Below, piece by piece: positions 24,439 to 34,443 of a stretch of DNA of 64,000 nucleotides (position 1 is the first letter of the stretch; every line of letters begins with the position of its first letter). The notes beneath the pieces were generated by a model. It saw only the letters and a program-made list of their open reading frames with translations, was not told the origin of the DNA and made no database searches. Source of the stretch: Crambe crambe (lineage: Eukaryota > Porifera > Demospongiae > Poecilosclerida > Crambeidae); assembly GCA_963924555.1 (NCBI GenBank), contig OZ004581.1:7975338-8039337 (forward strand), written 5' to 3'. A program made the translations under genes and the position numbers.

Positions 24439-27400
24439 ATGGCACTTAAATTCACAGTGAGGTCAAAGAATTATGAGATGAGTGAGAAAGATTTATTGGA
24501 GATGCTTCAGGAAGTTCCCAGTCCTGAAAAGTGGAATAGTGGAGATCTCAACTCTGCTCTACTTGCTGGATGGGGAGAGGTGGTGAGGGAAATGGTGAAC
24601 TTGCTCAGAGAACATGATGAAGTACTTTGTGGTAAGATTCTCTCCTACTTGTTGTATGATGCTTGTTCATTGGGTCATTTTAAGGTAGTTGAGTATTTGA
24701 TCATGGAAGTAGGGTGTGACCCTGATAGCCACTCTGATGAGTTTAATAAGTATGGAAGGCCTATATCTTGTGCTTGTCATAGTGGTCATCTAGATATTCT
24801 CCAGTTTCTTGTTACTAAAGCAGGTATTGACCCAGGTACATATCAGCTAGATGTTGAGGAATGGGAAGCACCTAGAACTCCACTTCACCTTGCTTGTAAG
24901 CAGGGATATCTAGATATGGTTAAATGGTTAGTGACTGTGGTATATGTTGATCCAATGATCAAGGATGTGTCTGGTATGTGTCCAATTCACTATGCTTGTA
25001 AAGAAGGACATTTAAATGTTGCTGAATGGTTAGTGACTGTGGCACATGTTGATCCAATGATCAAGGATGGATCAGGCATGTGTCCACTTCACTATGCTTG
25101 TAAACAGGGACATCTAAATGTTGTTGAGTGGTTAGTGACTGTGGCATATGTTTATCCAATGATCAAGGGTTGGTATGGTATGTGTCCACTTCACTGTGCT
25201 TGTAGAGAGGGACATCTAAATGTTGTTGAGTGGTTAGTGACTGTGGCACATGTCAATATAATGATTAAGGATGGATCAGGCATGTATCCACTTCACTATG
25301 CTTGTAAAGAGGGACATCTAAATGTTGTTGAGTGGTTAGTGACTGTGGCACATGTCGATCCAATGATCAAGGATGGGTCACATATGTGTCCACTTTACTA
25401 TGCTTGTAAAGAGGGACATCTAAATGTTGTTGAGTGGTTAGTGACTGTGGCACATGTCGATCCAATGATCAAGGATCGGTCACATATGTGTCCACTTTAC
25501 TATGCTTGTAAAGAGGGACATCTAAATGTTGTTGAGTGGTTAGTGACTGTGGCACATGTTGATCCAATGATCAAGGGTTGGTATGGTATGTGTCCACTTC
25601 ACTATGCTTGTAGAGAGGGACATCTAAATGTTGTTGAGTGGTTAGTGACTGTGGCACATGTCAATATTATGATTAAGGATGGATCAGGCATGTATCCACT
25701 TCACTATGCTTGTAAAGAGGGACATCTAAATGTTGTTGAGTGGTTAGTGACTGTGGCACATGTCGATCCAATGATCAAGGATGGGTCACATATGTGTCCA
25801 CTTTACTATGCTTGTAAAGAGGGACATCTAAATGTTGTTGAGTGGTTAGTGACTGTGGCACATGTTGATCCAATGATCAAGGGTTGGTATGGTATCTGTC
25901 CACTTCACTATGCTTGTAGAGAGGGACATCTAAATGTTGTTGAGTGGTTAGTGACTGTGGTATATGTTGATCCAATGATCAAGGATGTGTCTGGTATGTG
26001 TCCAATTCACTATGCTTGTAGAGAAGGACATCTAAATGTTGTTAAGTGGTTAGTGACTGTGGTACATGTTGATCCAATGATCAAGGATCAGTTAGGTATG
26101 TGTCCACTTCACTATGCTTGTAAAGAGGGACATCTAAATGTTGTTGAGTTATTAGTGACTGTGGCACATGTTGATCCAGACATCATGAATGATGAGTCAG
26201 GTAAGTATCCTGCTTGTGAATGGGCACATCCAGTTATTAATCATAAGAGTCCATTATGCATTGCTATTGATATGGGATATTCAGACATAGTCAAATTGTT
26301 AGTAAATGAAGGACATATTCGGGATGCTATATGGGCAACCCCACTGCACTATGCCTGTGAAAATGAATGTGTAGCAGTAGCCAAAGCATTAGTAGTTGAT
26401 GAATCACATATTGACCCAAATATCCAAGATGCTTTAGGTTGTACCCCACTACACTATGCCTGTGAGAAGGGAAATATTGAATTAGTCAAAATATTAGTGA
26501 ATAAATCACACCCAAATATCCAAGATGATTCAGGTTGTATACCACTGCACTATGCCTGTGAGAAGGGATATTTTGAGATTGTTAAGTGGTTAGTTTTTGA
26601 ATCTCATTCTAATCTGAATGTGAAAAATAAAGATGGATGTCATCCACTCACTCTTGCTTTCAAGCATCAGCACATGAGAGTAGTAGAGTATCTATTAAGT
26701 ACTGGTCATTGTGAATGTGATGACTATTTGATTCCTTTCATTGCAAGTATTTATGAATATTGTCAAAAGCCGTTTTATACGCACTCTTATATTTTGGGAA
26801 ATTTTAAAGTAGCTCCTATTTTTAGTTATATGTTTGGTGATGATATTTTGAATCCCAATCTTAAGATATTTGTTGTTGGTAACCCTTCAGCAGGTAAGAG
26901 CACTTTGATTAGAGCTGTAGAGGATAAAGTTGGAAGAAAAAGTGTTTTAGATAATTTTACAGCTAGATTCAAAAAAGTATCTGGAGTAGAATTGAAAACA
27001 GCTGGTATAGTACCCATCACCATTCAGCTTGGTAGTCTAGGGAAGATCACATTCTATGACTTTGCTGGTCAGCCTGAATACTACAGTAGCCATGCAGCCA
27101 TGTTGAAGAACCTCACTTCCTCACAGGGCAATGTCATACTCATTGTTGTTGATCTGAGTAAGGACATAGATGATGTCAGTTCCACAATGAAGTACTGGAA
27201 TAGTTTTGTCTCAAATCTCTTAACTGGTGAGGAAACTAAATGCACTAAATTGATCATTTTCACTCATGTTGATGCTCTCAGTGGTAGCCCAGATTCCAGA
27301 ATTAAGGAGCTAAGAGAGAGAAATATAGTAGAAACAGAGTTACTAGAGACTAGCATTCTCATCAACTGTACTAAAGCAGCATCCAGTGGTCTGAATGATG

Positions 27401-28842
27401 TCTGTGCCATTATTATGGAAAAATGTACTAAATTCCAAAATCATCTAAACCTTGATACTTGTTCAACTTTTTTAACTGGTTTCCTGCATACTTCTTTTGA
27501 AGGTGAAGTCTCAATCAAATTTAATGCACTCAATCAGTTATTGCAAGCTAAAAAAATCAAACTAGACAATAAATATTCACTGGATGCACTTCATACCTTG
27601 AATAAACAAGGTACGATCCTTTTTCTCCATGATAACAAAGATATCAATAATAGCTGGATCATACTTGATTTCAAGGTCTTATTGGCTGAAGTGAATGGAA
27701 CGATCTTTGCTCCTGAGAATTTCAAACAGCATTATGACCTCTCCAGCCTTACAGGAGTCGTCCCTCTCACTCAAATCAAGGAAGTATTTAGCAGACACGA
27801 TGAGAAAATGATAGTGGACTTTATGTGCCACTTTGAGTTTTGCCATGAAATAGGAAGTAGAGAAGTAGAACTTATTGCAGATAAAGATGTCAGTCAGTCA
27901 TTTTATTTCTTTCCTGCTCTGGTAAAAGTAGATAGACCAGAAGAAAAAGTTTTTTTCAACGAAGATTCAATTTATAAATGTGGTTGGTATTTATCTTGTA
28001 ATAGTAGTGAAGCTGATCATCTCTCTTCACGATTCCTGCACGTGCTCCTCCTGCATTTAGCTTTCTCCTTTGCTCTGGCCCCAGATCTTCACAAAGTTGA
28101 TGCATCATGTCCAGTCCTTCAGAGGAAGTGTAATGTGTGGAAGAATGGCATTCACTGGATCAACAGGGAAGGGGTGGAGGTGGTGGTGGAGGTGGTGGAG
28201 CAGAGCACAGCTGTGGTGGTGATGGTCGGGTGCATGGAGGGTATGGAGCTGGCTGGTGTCAACCTACGAGCAGAGGTCATCAAGACAGTGCTTGAAGTGA
28301 AAGAGCAACAGTGTAAAGAGATCCAAACCAGGGAAGAGATCATCCATCCTCGAGAACTGAAATCTTACCCACTCAGTAAACTAGATCAGCATCTTTCCTT
28401 TTCCATGCATGAACTATCCTGTGCTGTGGCAGAGAGTAAAAATGTTGTAACTGAAAAAAGAGACACAGAGTTACACATGATCAGTATCAATGAGTTGTTG
28501 TACTTTGAACCCTATGCATATTTCAATAAAGAGAGTCTAGCTAAATTGCTGGATGAAAGTAACTTAGAGAGTGAAATATCAATGAGCTTTCTCTCAGACC
28601 TTTCTAGATGTGCCTATTCCCATAAATATTTCTTTGAGTCTATTCTTCCTCATAATGAGAGTGAATTAGCTGCAGCCATTGCCCAGGACCCCAGTAACCA
28701 AGCCAACCACCCTCACCAATGCTTCCTTCTATTTCGGACATGGATGGTATGTTGTCCCACCCAGCCTGTGACATTCCATGCCCTGAGGGAGGTCTTGGAC
28801 AGACACAGTATGTTTGCTGGAAGGAATCCTCTCCATCTTTAG
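24439..28842 (+). CDS. Ankyrin-repeat / Roc-type GTPase / C-terminal death-fold-like protein (1467 aa, single exon)
   Basis: One uninterrupted frame of 1468 codons. Residues about 30-770 are some 20 ankyrin repeats (PLHYACKEGHLNVVEWL type). Residues about 805-1000 form a Ras-like G domain of the Roc kind: P-loop GNPSAGKST (about 814), DFAGQPEYY as the DxxG switch (about 873), THVD as the base-recognition motif (about 942) and a final INCTKA loop. About 1010-1230 resembles a COR-like/winged-helix region. The last 100 residues (ESELAAAIAQDPSN...LFRTWMVCC...LREVLDRH) look like the C-terminal helices of a death-fold domain, weaker evidence. No signal peptide or membrane helix, so probably cytosolic. 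ANK-Roc proteins are usually signalling scaffolds whose GTPase controls oligomerisation; the ligand is unknown. The start at 24439 lies in the target duplication of the upstream element. Lack of introns is notable beside spliced neighbours. Confidence 0.93.
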   Translation: MALKFTVRSKNYEMSEKDLLEMLQEVPSPEKWNSGDLNSALLAGWGEVVREMVNLLREHDEVLCGKILSYLLYDACSLGHFKVVEYLIMEVGCDPDSHSDEFNKYGRPISCACHSGHLDILQFLVTKAGIDPGTYQLDVEEWEAPRTPLHLACKQGYLDMVKWLVTVVYVDPMIKDVSGMCPIHYACKEGHLNVAEWLVTVAHVDPMIKDGSGMCPLHYACKQGHLNVVEWLVTVAYVYPMIKGWYGMCPLHCACREGHLNVVEWLVTVAHVNIMIKDGSGMYPLHYACKEGHLNVVEWLVTVAHVDPMIKDGSHMCPLYYACKEGHLNVVEWLVTVAHVDPMIKDRSHMCPLYYACKEGHLNVVEWLVTVAHVDPMIKGWYGMCPLHYACREGHLNVVEWLVTVAHVNIMIKDGSGMYPLHYACKEGHLNVVEWLVTVAHVDPMIKDGSHMCPLYYACKEGHLNVVEWLVTVAHVDPMIKGWYGICPLHYACREGHLNVVEWLVTVVYVDPMIKDVSGMCPIHYACREGHLNVVKWLVTVVHVDPMIKDQLGMCPLHYACKEGHLNVVELLVTVAHVDPDIMNDESGKYPACEWAHPVINHKSPLCIAIDMGYSDIVKLLVNEGHIRDAIWATPLHYACENECVAVAKALVVDESHIDPNIQDALGCTPLHYACEKGNIELVKILVNKSHPNIQDDSGCIPLHYACEKGYFEIVKWLVFESHSNLNVKNKDGCHPLTLAFKHQHMRVVEYLLSTGHCECDDYLIPFIASIYEYCQKPFYTHSYILGNFKVAPIFSYMFGDDILNPNLKIFVVGNPSAGKSTLIRAVEDKVGRKSVLDNFTARFKKVSGVELKTAGIVPITIQLGSLGKITFYDFAGQPEYYSSHAAMLKNLTSSQGNVILIVVDLSKDIDDVSSTMKYWNSFVSNLLTGEETKCTKLIIFTHVDALSGSPDSRIKELRERNIVETELLETSILINCTKAASSGLNDVCAIIMEKCTKFQNHLNLDTCSTFLTGFLHTSFEGEVSIKFNALNQLLQAKKIKLDNKYSLDALHTLNKQGTILFLHDNKDINNSWIILDFKVLLAEVNGTIFAPENFKQHYDLSSLTGVVPLTQIKEVFSRHDEKMIVDFMCHFEFCHEIGSREVELIADKDVSQSFYFFPALVKVDRPEEKVFFNEDSIYKCGWYLSCNSSEADHLSSRFLHVLLLHLAFSFALAPDLHKVDASCPVLQRKCNVWKNGIHWINREGVEVVVEVVEQSTAVVVMVGCMEGMELAGVNLRAEVIKTVLEVKEQQCKEIQTREEIIHPRELKSYPLSKLDQHLSFSMHELSCAVAESKNVVTEKRDTELHMISINELLYFEPYAYFNKESLAKLLDESNLESEISMSFLSDLSRCAYSHKYFFESILPHNESELAAAIAQDPSNQANHPHQCFLLFRTWMVCCPTQPVTFHALREVLDRHSMFAGRNPLHL
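24874..26180. repeat. Coding array of 13 near-identical 99-bp ankyrin units
   Basis: Each 33-codon unit reads roughly CPLHYACKEGHLNVVEWL then VTVAHVDPMIKDGSGM. Units vary in a few positions (GWYG, DGSHM, DRSHM, NIMI) that recur in order. A block GWYG-NIMI-DGSGMY-DGSHMC at about 25165-25460 returns at about 25570-25860 with only a couple of base changes. This is a higher-order repeat typical of recent unequal exchange. Flanking ankyrin units are diverged. Confidence 0.9.
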
Positions 28843-31237
28843 TGAGTCACCATTACTCAAAGAACTTGTGTGACTGTGAATTAGCTATAGCTAACACTTG
28901 GCTAGATGTATGTGAAACATTCCACCTTATTTTTTGCTATAAATGAGTTTGTATTCTGGTTTAGCTAGCTAGTGACTTTTATTTTTGACTTTTGTTCTCT
29001 AGTTAGCAAGCTATGTTGTTGTTTTTTTGTTTGTTTGTTTTTTCTGTCTTTCTCTTTTTTTCCTCTCTCTCTTTTCTATACTTTTTTCTTTCTTTCGTTT
29101 TCTTTATTTCTTTTCTTACTCTTTTCTCTTTTCTCATACTACTTTCTGTCTAAGACCTTCCTGAGGGAGGTCTTAGACAGATACGTGTGCCCTGTCCATC
29201 TTTATAGTGAGTCACCATTACTTGGAGAACTTGTGTAACTACGATTTATAACACTAACATTGTGTTGTTGTGAACATTCCACCCTATTAATTTTTTTGCT
29301 ATTCTAGTGACTTTTTTGTTTCTTCTTAGGCACTTTCACAAAAAAATTAGCTATCACTTTGTTTATTTCCTTTTTCTCTTTTCTTTTCTCACACCACTCC
29401 TAGTCTCTAACTGCTCTTAAAACAATATCATGATAAAAAAATTATTTTGTGAACAAAATATAGACCCTCCTCTCCCTTAGTCTATACTTTCTTTTATTTT
29501 GCAATTACACTTCTTTTCTTTTTCCATCCATCAACAAATCAGTGCCAGTGCATTATTTCTTTTTATTTGTATTAATTTTGTGTTACCAATTTTACCACTA
29601 TTTCTAAGTCTATAAAAGCCTTATGTTTTGAGGTTACACATCATTCAGCTAATGGAATAATCACGCCATATCTATTTTTTATCGAACATATAACTATATT
29701 CATTTCCCCTCTCTCTCAATCTCTTTATTAGCTCTGTATAATATCTTCCTTTTTTTTTCATGATAGCACTTTCTCTCCATTGCTGCATAGCTATAGCGGC
29801 TCAAATGAAGGACACCAAATCCACTCTCTTGTATCGTCATTCTAGTCATCCTTTTTACCATATTATATTTATTTTCCTTTTGTTAATTAATGATGTATAA
29901 TCATATGATAAACTGACTCTCAGAAATCAGCTGCAGTAATTCCAGCAAGTTTATATAGAAGATGAAGGTGTTGATGCTTCTCCTATAAATGATTTCGCAG
30001 CAACTTAATAGTCAACACATCAATCCTGAGCATGACATCAGTTCTCTTCAGAGTTAGATTCAGCAAGTCCTCTTCCACAGTCTAAGTTGTTATCTCACAC
30101 CTGCATGGAATACAATCATTGAAGCCAAGTGGCTATGGTGCAGCTGTAATGTCTCAAAATTAACTTAGCTCACTTCATTGCTAGCTACATCTCACTCTCG
30201 ATCCTTCATCCACTGAACTCCAATATTTGATCTGCACACAGTAGCTATAGCTACAGTACAGACCTTGAAGCCAAGTAACTAGTGCCAGTCATGGTAACAC
30301 CTTTAGCTCCATCTCTTCATCAACCATGACTCACTTTCAAGCTCTTCCTTGTGCTACATGTTTGCATATCTTCGATCACACTTTAACACTGTACAGCGAT
30401 GAAAGACTTAGCTACCTTTGATGATTAATGTTCTCCATCCATTAGCTAGTAGCCTGTAGTGCAACTGTATCTCTTCCTCGACATCATTGCAAGGTCACAC
30501 TAAACTCTAGATGTAGCTACATAGCCCAGTATCAACTGCTCGATCTTCCTTTGTTAATTCCAATCACACTCTTGAAATACAGACCTATATTTCTCCTGCA
30601 CAAGGTAAACATTTATACACTTTGTACAAAATAATTTTTATGATGATGTTACCACCCGTAGGTCTTACCCCAAGGAATAGCTACAGTCACCAGCTGCCCC
30701 TAACTCAAGTCACTCATCCTACACAATAAAATTGTCTACAGAGTAATGATTTTGCTTAGCTCTATGAACTCCTAGCTAGCTCATATCTAGCTGGGTTTTT
30801 CTTTTGTATGTAATTTGGTTGTTTTTTTGTTGTTGTTTTTTTGTTTTTGTTTTTCCTACTTGGTATGTAATTTGGTTGTTGTTTTTTAATCCTTATTTTT
30901 GCTAATGTGCTAGCTATAACTTTTGTGCAAAAAAATTTTTTTATGAGCTTCTAGCTAATTCTAATTTGCTCATGCGCAGTACGTACATAGGATCACAATG
31001 ATGTTGTTCTGCTTGCGTGGGTATACAATATTTGCTATAATTATTTGCTGCAATAATATCATTTCCAGTCACTCTGAGAAAACTGGATCTTCCAAATAAT
31101 ATAAGTTCTCAAGATTCTTTTCAAGGTCACTTCAGAACCAGTGCTACCATTTATGGCAAGTTCTCATGTGATTTCTGCTATTTGTCAGTTTTGTGGTATT
31201 GTAGCCATGGCTGTTGGTTTAGATAGTAACTTTTCAT
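28843..31237. other. T/C-rich to AT-rich intergenic stretch, no gene seen
   Basis: 28980-29150 is a pyrimidine-rich tract (CTTTTTTCTTTCTTTC type). 29500-30950 is AT-rich with no long frame on either strand; oligo-T runs near 30820-30860. A short duplicated gene fragment is listed separately at 29150. Confidence 0.6.
29140..29240 (+). pseudogene. Decayed duplicate of the ankyrin gene 3' end
   Basis: CTGAGGGAGGTCTTAGACAG, then CATCTTTATAGTGAGTCACC, ATTACTTGGAGAACTTGTGT corresponds to the last codons and 3' flank of the ankyrin gene at 28780-28875 (CTGAGGGAGGTCTTGGACAG and so on). It also forms a GTCTAAGACCT/AGGTCTTAGAC hairpin with the preceding bases. Confidence 0.75.
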
Positions 31238-31242
31238 TAACG

Positions 31243-31480
31243 CAGGGGTGTATTCACCACTCCGGTTGGTCTGGTTTTCACCGGACCACTTTTATCATAA
31301 TTTATCCCATGCCTGCAGAGTTAGATTATGTGTATATTATGAAGCACCATGACCTTCAAGAATCATAATCACATTAGCATAGCTTTATCGAAACTCTAAG
31401 TGGCTGAATGATATAAAGTGGGCATGGTGATCCCACACACAAGCACATCGGGCCACTCAAAATTCTGTGATACACCCCTG
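31243..31480. mobile_element. hAT-like MITE, 238 bp
   Basis: Terminal inverted repeats CAGGGGTGTA and TACACCCCTG; flanks TAACG (31238-31242) and TAACG (31481-31485) repeat directly. Ends of the CAGGGGTG kind are common in hAT elements, although an 8-bp duplication would be expected and only 5 bp match. No coding capacity. Confidence 0.7.
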
Positions 31481-31485
31481 TAACG

Positions 31486-32357
31486 TATTTGTGATATTCC
31501 TCATACTAATGGCCTTGCTGTATGCCATAGCTCACCCATAGCTACAGGTGAATGCTTTAGAGAGTCTGCTCTATGGATGGTCAGCTTGTTGATATCCCTA
31601 CCTCCATTCATACTAGATGCATACGCTCGAGTGATACAGAAACTGCTTAGCAAAGTGAAGGGCTGAAATGCAGAGAGATGAGGAGAAAGATGACAAGAAC
31701 CTTTTATATACCCAATAGGTTGGATCCCAATGATTATAGTTACTTTGATCATCATTGAACTGTTGCATCTTCAATGCTTTGAAGAAGGATCATACCAGCA
31801 GTCATTCAATTGTGGCATTATAAATTTAGGAATCACTATTTTATGCTCTGATAAACTTTTATGACGTTTGCTATCATAAACAGGATAAGGTAAAGGATCA
31901 TTACTACAGTAGGACTTCTGAATGACATACGTACTTGGGACCTGTTGGCCTCTATTATATAGAATGTATGTACTTTTCTTTGTAGAGACTTTCAGAGGTC
32001 CCTACTGTATAGACAGTACTTTTAAAAGAGCAAAGACGGTACAATCCTTGAAAGGGGACCTTGGGGATCCGGAAGACAAGTCTTTTTTTTTCTTTTCTTT
32101 TTTTCTTTTTAAAGTATCGGAATAAAGTTCAATCTTCAGAAACATAGCTAGATATGGGATGGGCCAGGTGTGCATGGTTGATTTCTTGCATGTGCAGTAT
32201 ACAGGTATAATTCACTACCCCTTCCTTCGGAGGGGAAAAGAAATTCCCCTTTATTATCAAACAAGGTACTTTAATATAATGTTTACACAAAATTTTAAAA
32301 GTATATACATGTTGTCATGAACTTAAATACTGTAGGAGTCTTCACATAATATGTTGC
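31486..32357. other. 3' flank of LAMTOR5, nothing recognised
   Basis: Contains an ATAATTCACTACCCCTTCC / GGAGGGG-type imperfect hairpin near 32210-32240 and a T-rich run at 32084-32110. No supported gene. Confidence 0.5.
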
Positions 32358-32788
32358 TTAAACTTTATGAATGGCCAGAGTTGACTTCCCATGAGAGCGA
32401 ATCAGTAGATTCCTAAAATGAATGCAGAGACATGACATGGGAATTGGACAGGATATATGGAATGACACATGGGAATTGGACACACAAATGACACGATAGT
32501 GTGAATGACACAGAATGCTGTGATTCCATGTGGAATGACATGGGAATCTGATAGAAGGATGACATGGGAATGAAATTATTGAATGACATAGGAATCAGGC
32601 ATAACACTAACCCAGTGTCTGATTCCACTACCACAACAGGACTGTCATCTGCGCCCATTCTGTGTTTCAGTTGCCCTGCCTTCTCCGCTAGTCCTGAAAT
32701 CAAACCTGCTGTCTCAGGCTTCAGAGTGCCTTGAGCTACAAAAACAACAAACGACAAAGAGAAAAAGGTGTAAATATTAAAGAGAGTG

Positions 32789-32831
<43 letters not shown>

Positions 32832-33540
32832 AGGCAAGGAATTCTTACCAGCTAATGGAAGACCTTGTTTATCCGCACACAGCACTCCAGTGACCCCAGG
32901 CTGGGCCATGCTGGACAGAAAAGAGAAGGAAGGAATATGAGACACTGCTTCAACTACAGGACACTACTTAAACTACAGGACGCTGTTCAACTACAGGGCA
33001 CTGCTTCAACTACAGGACACTGTTTCAACTACAGGACACTGTTTCAACTACAGGGCACTGCTTCAACTACAGGACACTGTTTCGACTACAGTGGAGCCTC
33101 TACTCGCGAACTCTCTCAAATGCACACTCCCATTAATAATAATACATGGCAAGGTAACTGGCAGGGTCTGTAAAATGTGCAGCACAAAGCAGGACCAGTA
33201 ATTTCAGATTACTGGTCCCAAAAGTGCCTACATTAGGTAATGCATTCTTAATTGTTGTGATCCCATGTACCTAGGTCTAATTCACAGTACTTGTCACATG
33301 ACCTAGTGGGTGTGTCAACACATTAAATCAGGCCTTAGGGAAGAGCTTTTATCTAACCAGAAGTGTGGCAGTGTAACTAGATATCTAGCTCTCTCGGTGT
33401 GCTTGATAACGGATATGATAGTAATCATTAAGGCTGTGAACTAGTCATGGCTAGCACTGAATAGCTACCCAGCTAAATGCCCAGTAGATGGATCTGGAGA
33501 CTCACATTTCATTAATCTGCGATTCCAGAGGTACTTCCAT
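32358..33540 (-). CDS. LAMTOR5: Ragulator complex subunit LAMTOR5 (4 exons, 91 aa)
   Basis: Minus-strand exons 33540-33506, 32910-32849, 32735-32612 and 32412-32358 splice to a 91-residue protein, the same length as the human protein. Key segments are MEVPLESQINEIMAQ at the N-terminus, GVTGVLCADKQGLPLA (first beta strands of the roadblock fold), the helix PETAGLISGLAEKAGQL, SPVVVVESDTGNLLIRSHG and the final strand STLAIHKV. LAMTOR5 (HBXIP) is a subunit of Ragulator, which with LAMTOR1-4 anchors Rag GTPases on the lysosome for mTORC1 activation. Splice sites are all canonical (GTGAGT, GTAAGA, GTTAGT donors). Intron 1 carries a 20-bp minisatellite and intron 2 a poly-A run. The frame at 32413-32757 alone is only one real exon plus intron read-through. 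Confidence 0.94.
32788..32829. repeat. Poly-A tract in LAMTOR5 intron 2
   Basis: About 42 consecutive A on the plus strand (poly-T in the sense of the gene), possibly the polypyrimidine tract of the next acceptor on the minus strand. Confidence 0.97.
32940..33090. repeat. 20-bp minisatellite in LAMTOR5 intron 1
   Basis: About seven units of CAACTACAGGACACTGTTT with small changes (GGACACTGCTT, GGGCACTGCTT, GGACGCTG). Confidence 0.92.
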
Positions 33541-34350
33541 GCCAGAAGATTAAGCGCAAATAGGGGCTGTGTTACTAACAACGACTACCTTTAACTTTCC
33601 TCTTCCTTCGCTCGACAAAGAGAATGGTAAAGTACCGCTAATGATGTGCACTCTCCGCATATTAATTCGCGTTACGCGCATTTACGGAACCGGTACATAC
33701 AATTATTATGAATGAATAATGAATCCACATTATTGACACACTAGCCTAGTGTCACTGATTTGTGCAGGAATCAAGATGGAAATACTAAAATTACAAAAAC
33801 TAAAAGATGCCATAAAAAGAAACCACACCTGACCACATGCAATGAAGAAATGATGTCCCAGTGAGAGTGGGAGTGGCTCATTCCTCATTGAAGGCCAGCA
33901 TAGGCTTGCTGGACATGTCTGTGGAATTGATCTGCATAAAGATTGATAAGTATTCACTTCATAGATTATAGACCCTTGATCATTCATTATAGCTAACTGC
34001 TACAAGCTTCAAATGCCATAAACCAGTTCATAGAGTGGTTGATCAACTCTCTGATGGTGTCTTAAATGTGAAATTTGATCAAGAATTGAGAAAGTTAAAG
34101 CAGATAAATGACTACTATACTGATCAAGGAATGCAAAATGAAGAATACTGATAGATGATTGCATCAAAGCATGTTTTTGAAAAAAATATATATATATCTG
34201 GGACAACTTGGTGGAACTTCCAATAAAGGACTCTCTGAAAGAGGACAAACCTCTCGATCTATACAAAATCACCTCCAAAAGAGGACAACCTCTCTACAAA
34301 GGATGGATCCCAAGTGTGTCCATTATTCAGACAGAGCTTAGCTAGGTTCC
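33541..34350. other. Upstream of LAMTOR5; no gene supported
   Basis: Includes CpG-containing sequence near 33660 (TTCGCGTTACGCGCATTTACGG), a plausible LAMTOR5 promoter, and a patch with repeated GAGGACAAACCTCTC/GAGGACAACCTCTC near 34240-34290. Minus-strand frames at 33730 and 34009 have no recognisable domain or splice logic. Confidence 0.45.
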
Positions 34351-34352
34351 AC

Positions 34353-34432
34353 TGTACAATAGTTCCATGCTGAAAGCAATTATGTACTTCAGCAATTTAG
34401 TTCCATGCTGAAAGCAATTATGTACTTCAGCA
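34353..34432. repeat. 38-bp tandem duplication
   Basis: AGTTCCATGCTGAAAGCAAT then TATGTACTTCAGCAAT occurs twice in a row. Confidence 0.95.
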
Positions 34433-34443
34433 ATTGAAGTACA

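Noticed and set aside
28972-29238. 88-codon Phe/Ser/Leu-rich frame
   Set aside because: Low-complexity translation of a pyrimidine tract followed by the duplicated ankyrin-gene end.
32413-32757. 114-codon minus-strand frame as a stand-alone gene
   Set aside because: Only its first part is LAMTOR5 exon 3; after the GTTAGT donor at 32611 it reads intron.
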